Assembly (NCBI GenBank): GCA_028565635.1
Contig: JAOXYB010034728.1
Span: 1 to 49,040 of the forward strand
Direction: 5' to 3'
DNA from: Phoronis ovalis
Lineage: Eukaryota; Phoronida; Phoronidae
DNA: 49,040 bases
The notes beneath the pieces are model-generated. The model was not told where the DNA came from, made no database searches, and saw nothing but the letters and a program-made list of their open reading frames with translations. Shown here piece by piece: positions 37,301 to 48,874 of this stretch; the stretch's first letter is position 1; every line of letters begins with the position of its first letter. The position numbers and the translations under genes are program-made.

Positions 37301-40300
37301 TCTGTTATACGACGTCACCTATTATCCCACCTATTATATTGTGTAGTTACAAACAGTACTTTTTTGTCTAAAGCAAAATAAAATGGCTGTCATTTCACTG
37401 CTGTCCCTTTCTGTCAACCGGTGTCAACAAGACAGGAAATGAAATCCCAGATCAGTGTTTCGGCATTTCAAAGACACGTTGTGCTTCATGCCTGTCAACA
37501 TTAGAAAATCAAAATTTAACCCTTTTTGAAAAAAATTCAAAGGACATGTTAGTTCTCTATGAAATGTATGAATAACAATCTCTCAGTATTATTGCCACCA
37601 GCTAGAAATAGTATATTTCGAATATTTGATGGGGGACGTTTGTTGAAGCGGTTATTAAATAACATGTATAAAAATTCAATGAATATTTTGTTTGCTTATC
37701 TGTTCATCTGCAAAATACATTTATATGAGAAAGTCAGTTGAATCAACAACCATACATAAGTAAATAGCCAAAGGAACATTTCAGAATTTTCAATTTCTTT
37801 AACCTCATCGACATAAGCTTAGTAAGCTTGAAATGATACCCGAAATCTCCGATATACAAGACGATGTGGAAATGAGGGTAGCGTATCTTCTTCAAGTTAA
37901 TATGTTGCTATATATGAGACTTTTTAAATGCAATTCCTCTTTCGGGAGATGTATAAGAACTTTGCTTTTTAATTTTATGTGAAAACTACAGATAACTATA
38001 ATCTAATTGTTTTGTACATATCCCACAGATATTTGTTGTACCAGGTTGTGATCATTTGCCCCCTAGTCAGTTTGATTTAAGTTAACATTTATTTTAAAGA
38101 TACAGAAAACTGCAATTAAAAGAAACATGAGTGAACAATTTTAAAATCCTCAATTTACTTTATTGGATATTCTAACACATTTATTTATAAATGTGTCCAA
38201 GGACATTCTCGCAGTGACCAAGTATGGTATTACTTTGGAACGGCATTGTAACGCGATCTATCCTATCGAAAAAATAAGATATTTTAATGGTTTGTTCCCT
38301 ATGAAAATTTCTGTTGACAGAAAGTAAAAATGTCAACACTTAAGGTCTGCTTACTCAGAATACTATGTTTAATTCCCTAAGAATTACTGTACTAAAGAAT
38401 GTTTGCCTAGTTAAAATATAAGGAGGCTAGTTTTGTGGGAAAATTCACAAGGCCACAATACTTAAAGATTGTGATAGAATGGGAAAGCATAACTTATTTA
38501 CTCCGTAATTTATTTATTTTCCGATGATACACAATGCAATATAATAGTAGAAACGGAAATAAGAGAAACAGTTGTAGTGTTTAATGGTGCACAACTGTCA
38601 CTCAACTTTTTTTTGTTACGTATATTGGGACAACATTTTTATACTAGTAGATTAATAATAACTCTATTTACTATGTATTTCTGTTTTGGGGTAGTCACTC
38701 TTCGCTTGTAAACGAAACACGTTCGTTTTCAGTTGCAGCTAACTATCCTCACCCACCCCGAAGTACCGGTACGAAGTTGCTGCACCGTGCGGAACTAGAT
38801 TCTATCCACAAACTTCGTAAAGACCCTTTTCTATTCCATATAGTATTTTCCGAAATCTTCGATGACCTTTGATATATAAACTCCCCTTTGCGGGGGATAG
38901 CACCCTGTGGCATTGGTGCACGTCATATCTGATGAAGTCAACTGAGGATCTCGTTTCTTTACTTTCACATAAAAAGTGTTACGACAGGTGTAATATAGAG
39001 TGTAACAAGATCTAACAAGTTAAGTAACATATCATGTGAACAAAGCTAGTGCATTTTGTAACGGATACATATTTCATATTTAAACGCAATTATGTTTGCA
39101 TGTTTTAAAAAGCGCCGCCTTTCGGGGAATTCGTTCAAAATTGCGTTTTTGTAGTGCCATAGAATTTTCTTAACATTTGCTTAAAATCTCACCTAAATCC
39201 AAATCCTCAGCATACCCTCAGTCGGCTGTTTGACATGCTACAAGGGTTTGCATTTAACAGCGTTTTTTTTTCTATTAAATATAAACCTGTTGTCAAAAAA
39301 TAAATTTAAAAATAATTATTTCACATTATTATTAACCTCGTTTATTTGCTGCGTGTTTTAATTTGATAAGTTTTTTTTTTATAAGCACCAATCTACACTT
39401 TGTGGTTGCAATTTTAAACAGTGTAACGACTTTAGCCGTGGGATATGCTTAGTTTATTATTATTATATGTGAGATAAATCGGATTCTGTTCGCAGGTTTG
39501 TGAACAAAACAAAACAATGGAAACACAGATAAACTTGTCGCGACAGAAATAATAGGGATTTGTACTAAGAAAAACATAAAAGTAAACAGTTATTAAGTTA
39601 ATTTTGCTTTACCAGTAATTAGGATGGTTGTGAAACCCTAGAATCGTTAGCGTGATACAAGTCTCTCATTGATCTTATTAAATTTAATTTATTTACATGT
39701 ACTGAAGCGGTATATTTATATCTATATGTCCATCAGATGGAGTCTGTGCCGGTTAATTTGGGGTTCATTCCAGTTTGTCCACATTATATTAGGTTGACTT
39801 TTTCTGACATAACTGTAAACCATTAATGATTTCTGCTAGACAACTCGTTAATTATTTTATTGTTTATAACTTTTTCAAAACAAAATGAAATGATCACAAA
39901 AGATACGATAGCCCAGAAGCATTGTGGCATGGTAATTAGAAAAGGATATGGTCTTGGTCAGGCTCGGATCTATTTGTTAATACTTGAACGCGGATAAATC
40001 CCAGTGGTATTGTCCGGATATATTGTTTTCAAAATGTCTCTCAATATATATACGATGATGATTGAAATACGGAGATGATTGAAAATGTCAAATATTGACA
40101 ATTTATAACAAGTCAACCAGACTGTATGTTTAGTGATTCGATACTACTGTTTAAGTGTTATCATCCGTTATAAAAGAACCAATAAAGGAGAGGACATGTC
40201 CATTCTTAAACCATCGATATAAGATTACGGCTTGGCCACTTCCGAATTGTAATCTCTTTAAGGTTTCTTCAGTATATGAAAATAAAATTATTTTTTAATT

Positions 40301-43300
40301 GCTTTAAAAGTTTACTTTTTGTGAGCCTGTGACAGGCTTAATTACAAAAGTACATTAAACATGACAGCTACCAAACACAATATAATCAAATGTGAGACCA
40401 CAGTTTGCTATACTCTTTTAAACGGAAACCTATACATTGAAAATCATTTTTAAAAATATGATATATTATATTGTAAAAAGCTGCTATAGTTGACCTAATT
40501 ATAATTTTACATCAAATCAAAAGATAACCACAGGAAGTTCGGAAAAATAAATAAATAAAATATGTATTACCGCAATAAATGATGTTTGCATTATGGTTAT
40601 TCAAAGTGTTGTTCCAAACAGATAAGAAGCAGGAGTGTTATTTGACAAACTCTAACCTTCCGGCCATTCTTTTATCTTTGCATTATTCTCTGATAAACTT
40701 TGATTTCTATTGCGGCCTTTCTGTTTTTTTACCATTCCAATGAAGTCATTGTGTACATCTTGACTTTAAGGAACAGTTGGAGACAAAAGACAATTTTTAG
40801 TCACATAAAATCATATAATGCCGATTTCTGAGGATCACAATAACTGTCACTGACTGTAACAACAACTCTGTGACTAATATGTTTGTTTTTTGTGCCAGTG
40901 GATTATGACTTTTTAGCCACCTGCAAAATTTATTCAGGTGAAAGACATACTTGTAGCGGTCATTTGTGACATCCATAATCCATTCGTTTCAATCGGGGTT
41001 TAGTCTAACTAATAACCATATATGCTGTGACCAAAATATCGTGGCTCGCGGACGTCTTAGCATGGTTATTATACAGTCAACAACGAAAAAAATGACAAAG
41101 CTTGGACATTATTTAAGTACCCCTTTATGCTGTTCTAGAAAAGAGGACGAAAGAGAAAAAGATCCCGACTTAGCTGTCCAACTGGACGTTTTCGATGAAC
41201 AGAAGGCAAATGATGATGAACAGTTACCAGGACCTCAAGGCGTAGACCTCAATGATCCCTTAGATGTTTTCCATGCTGTATTTCGTCAGGTAAGTTAAGC
41301 ATTTTTTATGTCACACAATAGTGTATCTGTCAGGGCACCGGTTGACCAGGAGATTGTGGTAATGATTCAGAATTTATGTAAAACAAATTAAGTGCATTTT
41401 TTTAAATTAGACGCAAAAGGGGGTCCGGGAAGGGGGTACTGCTGTATGTTTCTGGTGTATATTAAGACCAAAAAGGTTCAGTTTCAGGTAGGATAGTTAA
41501 CCATTTAAAAAAACAAACAAGATAAATATGTTGGTTCCAGGTGAGAAGTAAGTGTTTTGACAGATACGCTTTTAATTACTCTATGTGTATACATATAAAG
41601 TCCAAATATCAGAAGTATTGTTGTTACTTGCATGTGTAGAAGATAAAGTACACTTAGTGCACTACGCCTTGGTCTTGCGGCTTTAAAAGAGAATATTTGT
41701 GTTCTCATGTAGTAAATATTCGAGTTTTAAAGAGATTTCTATAGATAAATAGGTATAATTATTTTGGGAGTTCCCGTTTGTTTAAATATCTAAAGATTAC
41801 TGTTTGAGCGAATTGTTGCTTACTTGTGAAGGTCAGAAAGTTAAAGAGTAAATAAAAGTAAACTTGTTTAGAAAATACCAAGTTTACAAAATACTAAAGA
41901 ATTACACATCTCAAGGCAATGACCGCACCTATGACATAATTGTTATAAGACATAAACAAATGCCTTTTCAACGCAACCTGCATATAGGATTAATATAGTT
42001 CAACATATTTGATGCAAAAAAATGCATTATAAATCAATGAGTCATGCTTGGGTAATTGTCTGCCAACAGATGGCAACATCGTACCTTGAGACAAATATTC
42101 TTGTACTGTACTGTGAATCAAATGCAAAAAATCGCACCTCTACATGTATATAATTACTAATACAAAGCTAGGTCCCTCATTGGAAATGTAAGCTCACGGT
42201 GAACGCCCGGTGCACGTCGCTATCTCCGCAGTTTACATTTATTCTTTCTAAATTAAAGTACCACAACAAGCCAATGAGTAAAACACGATCAGTCTATCAG
42301 GAACATTACAACTAGACCCAGCACGATGCTAGTTTTAATTCAGTCATTTCATTTAAATCATTACAAGCAACCTGTCATTGTTTGAAAGCAATATAGGACA
42401 TTTATAGCATCTACTTCTTATATGCGCGATTAGTCATTCAGTGGTTATAAATGTAAAAATACTGAATCACGAGACAACACCATATCAGCATCAAGGGATT
42501 TGATTTCAATAAAGCTTGCCCACTACTTTGCGGCAGAAATAAAAAATTTAAAAATGCCATCGTGAATGAGTCATTGTTAAGAAATTGGTGCAAGTTATTC
42601 AAAATATCATAAGATATGCTTACAAACATCGTTAAACTGTTTACTTGTGTTTTTTTCCTAAAAATCTTCAAAGACTTTGTATACAGGTGTAATAATTCAT
42701 AATGAAGGTATGCCGAAAATACAGTTAAGATGTTTGTGTACTATTTTTCATAAAATGTTTAAAAAACTTATATTATTTCGCACTGCATGATTTTATGACT
42801 GTAACTATGAATAAATTCCGCCCAAAAATCACCAACCGTAGTTAATCGTACATAAATAAAAATCGTCGTGTCTTTGTAACTGCCCAGCGACTTTCGTAAA
42901 TAAAAAATATATAATGCGTAACCAGATATATTGTGTTGATAACTCCCACCAGTATCAATTAAATAGTGTAGTAAAAGACCTCAGGAAATAAAAACCAAGT
43001 AAATATACTAGTCCTCGTGTCAGTTACATGTCAGTCGTATTTTGAACCTTGATGGCTAGCCTCATGCAATAATTTGAAATGACAGGAAAAAGGAAATCGC
43101 TTGCCACGTAACGCACGTAAAATGGTGATATTACTTTATATTTGTTTATATCTGGATGTCGTGAGCTAGGTTACGGTGCTGTTTCAGAGGGTGAAAAAGT
43201 CGTTGACAATTATAGTCAAAAAGCTAAAATACGTTCGGATTGAAACGCACAACCATGACTCGACCCCAGGAATTCGACCAACAGGTATATATAACATGCT

Positions 43301-46300
43301 GTTCCATTTAGCAGCGAAACGTTGTGACATGATAACCGTAGATGTTTTTCATGGACGGAGAGCTAAACACGCAAGGCATACAGTATATAAAAGTTCAACT
43401 TCTTTATATTTTTCTAAAACCTGGGAAGCAATCACACAGTTTTCTGAATGAATTTGTGATGTGGAATTTTTGATGTAATGACAAGTGGCTGTGCTGTGAC
43501 CGGGCATACTGATAAGATCAACAAAGTTGCACCTATAAGTGTTTTGTAAATTCACTTGGCCCGCTGTAATTTGTTAATTGTAGTTATTATACCTATAGGT
43601 CACGACCCTTTTAAGATCAATTCACAGAGGTAAAATATTGGTCATTTTATAACTTCTGATGTTGTGAAGAGACGTGCATATATATTGTAACTCATATTTT
43701 GGAATTCCACAAAACGAACTGGTTGGATAAATTTAATATTTATGTATAACATGAAATATCATATATCATCAAAGCCAGTCTGTTCGGGGGTGGACCATGA
43801 CTCACCAGAGGTGAATTATCACTTTCATATTTCTCATTTCGTATATAATAACTTTTTAAATTTTGCTAAATCGTTAAATCGCATGTGAATAGCTGAAGTA
43901 AACTAGACCTATAGGTTTGTGTAAGTGTGGTAACGTAATGCAGTGATGTTCACTTTCGATTACTAGTTACTTTATTTTAAAGCTATAAAAATAAATCAGT
44001 GCGTTTAACCAAGTAAGGAAACTTTAAATTTATTAAATGTTTTGAACGATGTAACTTAAACATAACATAATATTGTTAAATGAACGGTCATTTTTTTGTA
44101 TGTCACTTAGTACCTGAACAGGATAAAATGACTCAACAACACATTTTTAGAAATAGATGTATATTGCTATATAGTGTTATTTATATAGTACTTCCTTTCT
44201 ATTAAAATAAATTGTTCATGCTGTCATTTACATAAGTTTGTTTTGTTTTATACATGTATGGGACACAAAATATATATATAAATACAATTTATGTTTAAGG
44301 AAGGAAATAAAATCTTCCTTTTAATTTGTTTAAAGGATTTAGTAATCGAGAACAGGACATTTATAATCAATACAATCATCGAAGGAAGTTAATATAGCTA
44401 ATCTTTAAACTTTTTCCAGGTATCGGACACTCCGCAGGAAGGCTGTTTTCTTACAACACTTCAACATTTACTACAAATAGACAACGCTGATACAAACAGT
44501 GATGCAATATGGGATACTATAGAAAAACTAGTGCATAGAGCAACATTATTAGAAAAGAAAGAAGATTCAGAAAAATTACTACGCTCAGGGTTAAAAAAAT
44601 TAGAACAAGCTTATACAGAAAGGACACCTAGATCATTATCTGAGGACAGTGGACAGGGGTCTATAAAGGATGACTCAGAAAATTCACCCAATTCTAAAAG
44701 TGCAATAGGACAGATGAGAACAACACCACCACCGCCCCCTCCTCCTCCACCTGGAATGGCACCTCCTTTCCCCGGAATAGGGCCTCCACCTCCTCCGGCT
44801 CTCCCGGGAGCCCCACCGCCGCCTCCCGGAGCACCCCAAGCACGCGAACTACCAATCAAACTACCTCAGCAAGAAGTACCACAACCGAAGCATAAAATGA
44901 GAAAACTACAATGGAATAAAATTCCCGTAAATAAAGTTATAGGAACAGAAAACTTGTGGTCCAATATTGGACAAATATCTAATGGATTTAAAGTAGATTT
45001 TAACAGAATGGAGGAGTTATTCTCACAGCAAACTGCACCAGAACCTGTAAAAGGGAAAGGTGTTCACGATGACAAAGGTGAAAAGAGAAAAAAGGAATCA
45101 ACTGAGGTGAGTACAGTAGCGTTAACTTTTGACTTGTCTAAAACTGCGACAAACTCCAAGGGCCGATTCCTCATGTCTTAGGCTACAATACATTTACTTA
45201 TATAATAGGTAAATTGGCCCTAACAGTTTGCCATATAACCCCGTGCATAACACTGACAGTCTACTTTTTTTTAATGCCTATGAGTAGGAATAAAAATGCT
45301 ATGTACAAAGTGGTTATCTAAACTTTCATGAGTCCATATACTAGTATTAGAGGAATGTATTTCTGATTATATTGTCACGTACATACATAGATCCCATCAG
45401 TTCAATTTTATGTATTTTGCTTTTAAAACTAATGTTTACAAAATATTGCAAAATAATAATAAAGATGCACTGTACAATACTTCATTTTATATCTTTTCTT
45501 TAGATAAACCTTTTGGATGGAAAAAGAAGTTTAAATGTCAACATATTTCTCAGGCAGTTTAGAATGCCTCATGAAGACATAATTCAATTACTTCATGAAG
45601 GAAAAAGTAAACAAATTGGTGCTGAAAAATTACGAGGATTTCTTAAGATACTTCCAGAACCAGATGAAATTGAAATGTTCAAAAGTTTCGACGGAAATAA
45701 AGAAAAGCTTGGAAACGCTGAAAAGTTTTTTCTACAGTTGCTAACTTTACCAGAGTAAGTACTCGCATGATGAATCTGGACAATACTGTGTAATTACTCG
45801 CTGATGTAACTTTGTTGGGTTTTTAAAGCTTTAACCACAGACCTCATGTATATGACTAAGCCAATATGTGATGACATCTTCAATTTGCCTTGTCACCATT
45901 ACTGAGTTATACTTACTGTAGATTTTGCGCTTTAGTTTTCAAAAATGCAGAGTTTTTAAAACTTCTAATAGCATTATCTTACATTGCATGCATTAAGTTA
46001 CATTTCTTATTTTTTATTTAGATATAAGCTAAGAATAGAATCCATGCTGTTGAAGGAAGATTTCGAGAACAACATGGATTGGATTAGACCATCTTTGGAC
46101 GCCGTCATTGTTACAGCTAAAGGTATGTAAATGTCTACAGAGTATATTACTAGTGGTAACTTTTTTGTGTATTGTTTTGCTGCATATTGTTGATTTGTTT
46201 AACTGTCTATTTACATCGTTTTTATTTTACGTTCTTAAAAAGATCTTTTCAGTTGTCATTGTGAACATATTGTATTTCTACTATATCTCCTTCATTAGCT

Positions 46301-48850
46301 AATTTTGATTGTTTTGCAGATGTGAAGAAATGTAAAGAGTTGCAAGAAGTGTTATACCTAGTACTTGTCGCTGGAAATTTTCTCAATACGGTAAGCAAAG
46401 GAGAAAATGTTAAATGTCACGTACAAGAGAGTTTAAATCCGGTCGTTTACATATAGTTCTAATATGTAATTCTGACACACCGGTGTCAAAGTTATACTTT
46501 TTTTATTTCCTACATGTACATCGAATACATGAGTATTTGTAAATCGTTTACACATGCACTTCAAGGACTACCAACCTTAATCTATTAACAGTACATAACC
46601 CTTGACGTACAGTGTACATGTCAAATTTTTAATTCGAATTATAAAACATTGATGATGGTCTGTGGTTAAATTATGCAACATTTATTGTTAATAGATGGTC
46701 CAAATGTAATAAATATTCAATGAACAAAATTAAAAACAAATTAATTTAAGTTTGTGAAACGTCATATTGTGCCCATTGAATATGAAAATGACGAAATTGT
46801 TTTTTTTTCAGGGTGGTTATGCTGGAAATGCTGCCGGTTTTAAAATAACATCTTTGCTGAAGTTAACCGAAATTCGTGCCAACAAGCCGCGGATGAATCT
46901 CTTACATTACGTTGTCATGGTAATTATTTTTTACCATCATAACATTACTTTGCCTTGGTCAATAAGATAAGAAAAGGGATAAATAAGAACAAACATTAAT
47001 TCTGGCCAAGCCCTTTATTAAAGCGAGTGACAGCAGTCGTATTATGTCAAACTGGTATAACCATTCCGTGTCATCATGTCATACGTCATAGGTATCATAC
47101 AAGGTGGTCACGGTTGAGCTTTCGTGACAAAACAATTACTGAGGTCGGCTACCTTGCAAAGTTTATACCTGATTTGCAAAGTAATGCAGTTTATAGATAA
47201 TATTTTACATATACATACCTACCTACATGTCCATTCGCTCTTGGTGGAGCAGACAGTTTCGCAATCTTCCGCCATGTATTAGTTACTATGCATACTGATT
47301 TTACGAATGTCAGATGTTATCGAAGAGGAAGCAAAACCTAAAAAGACTGAACTGATAGAAAATAATTTTTCCAATTACTTTAATTACTTTACATTCATTT
47401 TTTTGTTATTCCTCACAACACATCAAATTCTTTTAGTACTGCAATTAATGCTACACTTTTCTCCAAATAAATTGGAAATACTAACCGAAAATGTAATATT
47501 ATGATATACAATCCGCTGGTTGTGTTTATTGGGTGTTATGACAAATCAGATATGGCAGCAGCATCAGGGTTCAAAGCCGGCATCTTTTAGGTTATTTTTA
47601 TTATGTGATTATTACATACAAATTGTATGATACATGATCCATTTGATGGTTATACTCGTTTTAGCTTCAAATGTCTCGGTATTGTGTCGCGAAATAAGAC
47701 ACGTTAAAAAACTATTAACTTGAGAAGTCATGTCATTTACTTTTTACAAAGGATAGCTAAATAAACTGAAAATGAAGGGGTATCCTGTGAATGTTGGAGA
47801 TATTCATATACATTTCAATGACGTTTACGAAACGTTGTAAAGGCTACACCGGCTTACCGTGTGTTACAAATAATCTGAATTTGTTAAGTTATGGTGCTGT
47901 TTTCAGGCATTGAAATTCAAAATGTGTGCAAACTGTCGCCACCTATACGTGTATTTTAATATCAATTCAATTTAACTTTCAGCAAGCACAAGATAAAGAC
48001 CCCAATTTATTGAAATTTCCAGAAAAACTTAAATATTTGAAGGATGCGTCACAGTAAGTTTTATCTTTTTTCTATTTGAAAAATATTACAAAATTATACA
48101 TAAATTGTACGCCACATATACCATGCTATCACTCTCTTCCTTGCACTTGATCAGTCGTGAGATGCCACCTTCGGAACATTCATATCTGTAACTGCATGTT
48201 ACCATGAGAAACTTTATAATTACACAACTGTATTTAATTGTATTTTGTAGTGCTTCTTTAGAATCTCTAAAATCAGACATTGATAGTCTCAGAGAAAAGG
48301 TGTATAGCATATCGGATAGGCTTGATCAAACTGAAGACCAATTTAAAAATCAGCTGGTGGATTTTTTGGAGGTAGGTTTTGTATGAAATCATTGTGTTTG
48401 TTCGTGTGTTTAATCTGTTACATTTGGGTGTCTATAATGGTAGTGATACGTCAGTTTCCAGCACAACACTAAATTAGTTCTTGCTCGTTCTAGCTATTTC
48501 GTTTGAACGAAAAATTGTCTCATATGCAGTACACATTAACTGTACAACCTATAATGCATCTCGATTTTATCTCCCCTGTGTGTAGGATGCAAAGGATGAT
48601 CTTTTCCAAATCGACGAAGACTTGGATGAAATTAATGAACTTCATCGAGAACTAGCGGACTTTTTTTGTGAAGACAAAGCTACTTTTAAATTGGATGAAT
48701 GTTTTAAAATATTTCTCACATTTTGTGAGAGATTTCGGAAAGCCATTGAAGAAAATAAACAAAGAATAGTTGCTGAAGAGAAATCTAAAGCAAGACAAAA
48801 GCAACTGGAACAAGAAAAACAACAAAGGAAGACACATAGTGAACATAAAG
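21914..48850 (+). CDS. INF2: INF2: inverted formin 2 orthologue (13 coding exons seen, 3' end outside window)
   Basis: Formin that nucleates and elongates actin filaments; vertebrate INF2 also severs and depolymerises them, acting at the ER, mitochondria and Golgi. The exons listed separately join in one frame to 868 residues; human INF2 has about 1,250. Domains seen: DID-type armadillo region about 60-345; linker; short FH1 413-449 with nine-, five- and five-proline runs; FH2 about 467-845, with [10 protein letters not shown] at its start, Ile553 (equivalent to the catalytic Ile of human INF2 FH2), and GNFLN 675-679 followed by [12 protein letters not shown]; then a Lys/Glu/Gln-rich helix to 868. 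The N-terminal RAVMNSQQG and [16 protein letters not shown] segments match INF2 rather than Diaphanous or FHDC1. The C-terminal DAD/WH2 region is not in the window. ATG 21914 has no upstream stop in its exon, so an earlier start is possible. Confidence 0.96.
22383..25239 (+). other. INF2 intron 1
   Basis: AT-rich intron with no nested gene seen. It contains a perfect 13-bp tandem duplication, GATATTATAACCA, at 23554-23579. Confidence 0.8.
25240..25355 (+). CDS. INF2: INF2 coding exon 2 (residues 157-195)
   Basis: Acceptor TTCTTTTTAG ends at 25239 and donor GTATCT starts at 25356. It encodes the DID helix [19 protein letters not shown], near-identical in pattern to vertebrate INF2. Confidence 0.96.
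25356..30474 (+). other. INF2 intron 2
   Basis: 5.1-kb intron holding the large TCTG/GGTT microsatellite. An 86-codon minus-strand frame at 26813-27073 has no recognisable motif, and nothing else stands out. Confidence 0.8.
27681..27802. repeat. Compound (TCTG)n-(GGTT)n microsatellite
   Basis: Five TCTG units (27681-27700) run into about 25 GGTT units, with interruptions GTTGTTT, TTAGTT and GGCTAGTT. The frame through it reads as a meaningless Val-Gly-Trp-Leu repeat. Confidence 0.97.
30475..30634 (+). CDS. INF2: INF2 coding exon 3 (residues 196-248)
   Basis: Acceptor ATTCTTTGCAG ends at 30474 and donor GTAAGT starts at 30635. It continues the DID. Glu210, Arg240 and Arg244 align with human Glu184, Arg214 and Arg218. 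Confidence 0.96.
32471..32636. repeat. Diverged 83-bp tandem duplication in INF2 intron 3
   Basis: Copies beginning at 32471 and 32554 share TTGTCANGTTGTC, ACTTGT, TAACTCG, CAAA, CTCAGG and CCATCATA/CCACCATA. Roughly 75-80 percent identical by eye. Confidence 0.75.
33248..33281 (+). CDS. INF2: INF2 coding exon 4, 34 nt (residues 249-260)
   Basis: This very short exon, [12 protein letters not shown], lies between acceptor TATTTCCAG (33247) and donor GTAAGT (33282). The split codons on both sides join in frame, and the peptide matches GLQLLDVLARLR of human INF2. Confidence 0.95.
33282..41138 (+). other. INF2 intron 4 (7.9 kb)
   Basis: The longest intron. It is mostly AT-rich without recognisable genes; two GC-richer patches stand out, at about 36.48-36.65 kb and 38.70-38.95 kb. 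The second contains several palindromes, listed separately. Confidence 0.75.
38710..38896. repeat. Cluster of short palindromes in INF2 intron 4
   Basis: Within 190 bp there are AAACGAA...TTCGTTT (38710-38728), the perfect palindrome GTACCGGTAC (38763-38772), and CCCC-TTTGC-GGGG (38883-38895). The patch is GC-richer than the intron around it. Confidence 0.7.
41139..41289 (+). CDS. INF2: INF2 coding exon 5 (residues 261-310)
   Basis: Acceptor GCTGTTCTAG ends at 41138 and donor GTAAGT starts at 41290, after a 7.9-kb intron. It encodes the acidic DID-end helix ([15 protein letters not shown]) and [10 protein letters not shown]. Upstream in-frame sequence is intron read-through. Confidence 0.95.
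41290..44419 (+). other. INF2 intron 5
   Basis: 3.1-kb intron. A 91-codon frame at 43176-43451 follows an acceptor-like TGCTGTTTCAG but starts without ATG and has no recognised motif. No gene is supported. Confidence 0.7.
44420..45106 (+). CDS. INF2: INF2 coding exon 6: FH1 and start of FH2 (residues 311-539)
   Basis: Acceptor TTTTTCCAG ends at 44419 and donor GTGAGT starts at 45107; 229 codons. It contains the last helices of the N-terminal domain, a Ser/Asp-rich linker, FH1 413-449, and the FH2 lasso with Trp474. The linker and FH1 are far shorter than in mammalian INF2. The FH1 DNA is GC-rich and creates a spurious Gly-rich antisense frame. Confidence 0.96.
45504..45754 (+). CDS. INF2: INF2 coding exon 7: FH2 (residues 540-622)
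   Basis: Acceptor TTTCTTTAG ends at 45503 and donor GTAAGT starts at 45755. It contains [16 protein letters not shown] with Ile553, and [16 protein letters not shown], a hallmark of FH2 knob helices. Confidence 0.96.
46022..46122 (+). CDS. INF2: INF2 coding exon 8: FH2 (residues 623-656)
   Basis: Acceptor TTTTATTTAG ends at 46021 and donor GTATGT starts at 46123. It encodes [15 protein letters not shown], the conserved FH2 helix (human YQLRIECMLL). Confidence 0.95.
46320..46390 (+). CDS. INF2: INF2 coding exon 9: FH2 (residues 657-680)
   Basis: Acceptor TGTTTTGCAG ends at 46319 and donor GTAAGC starts at 46391. It ends with the FH2 signature VAGNFLNT. Confidence 0.96.
46812..46919 (+). CDS. 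INF2: INF2 coding exon 10: FH2 (residues 681-716)
   Basis: Acceptor TTTTTTTCAG ends at 46811 and donor GTAATT starts at 46920. It encodes [17 protein letters not shown] and LLHYVVM, the post-helix of the FH2 core. Confidence 0.96.
47983..48053 (+). CDS. INF2: INF2 coding exon 11: FH2 (residues 717-739)
   Basis: Acceptor TTAACTTTCAG ends at 47982 and donor GTAAGT starts at 48054. It encodes [18 protein letters not shown], matching HPDLLQLPRDLEQ in human INF2. Confidence 0.94.
48251..48371 (+). CDS. INF2: INF2 coding exon 12: FH2 (residues 740-780)
   Basis: Acceptor TATTTTGTAG ends at 48250 and donor GTAGGT starts at 48372. It encodes FH2 helical sequence ([15 protein letters not shown]). Confidence 0.94.
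48586..48850 (+). CDS. INF2: INF2 coding exon 13: end of FH2 and charged helix (residues 781-868)
   Basis: Acceptor CCTGTGTGTAG ends at 48585 and donor GTAATT starts at 48851. It encodes [11 protein letters not shown] (human QRELADYLCED), then a long Lys/Glu/Gln-rich helix. It is the last exon in the window and ends in phase 1. Confidence 0.94.
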
Positions 48851-48868
48851 GTAATTATTTTATATTTC

Positions 48869-48874
48869 AATAAA
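48869..48874 (+). other. INF2: Possible intronic polyadenylation signal in INF2
   Basis: AATAAA occurs 18 nt after the exon 13 donor and overlaps the in-frame TAA (48871-48873) met if the intron is retained. Use of this end would give a formin ending KGNYFIFQ that lacks the C-terminal DAD/WH2. Confidence 0.3.

Noticed and set aside
40966-41138. Extended N-terminal part of the frame running into INF2 exon 5
   Set aside because: It is intron sequence upstream of a good acceptor at 41138; exon 4 joins in frame at 41139 and matches vertebrate INF2.
43176-43451. 91-codon plus-strand frame in INF2 intron 5 after an acceptor-like CAG
   Set aside because: It lacks an ATG start and a downstream donor, and its peptide does not correspond to any INF2 segment.
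44611-44859. Minus-strand glycine-rich ORF
   Set aside because: It is the antisense shadow of the proline-coding FH1 tract of INF2.
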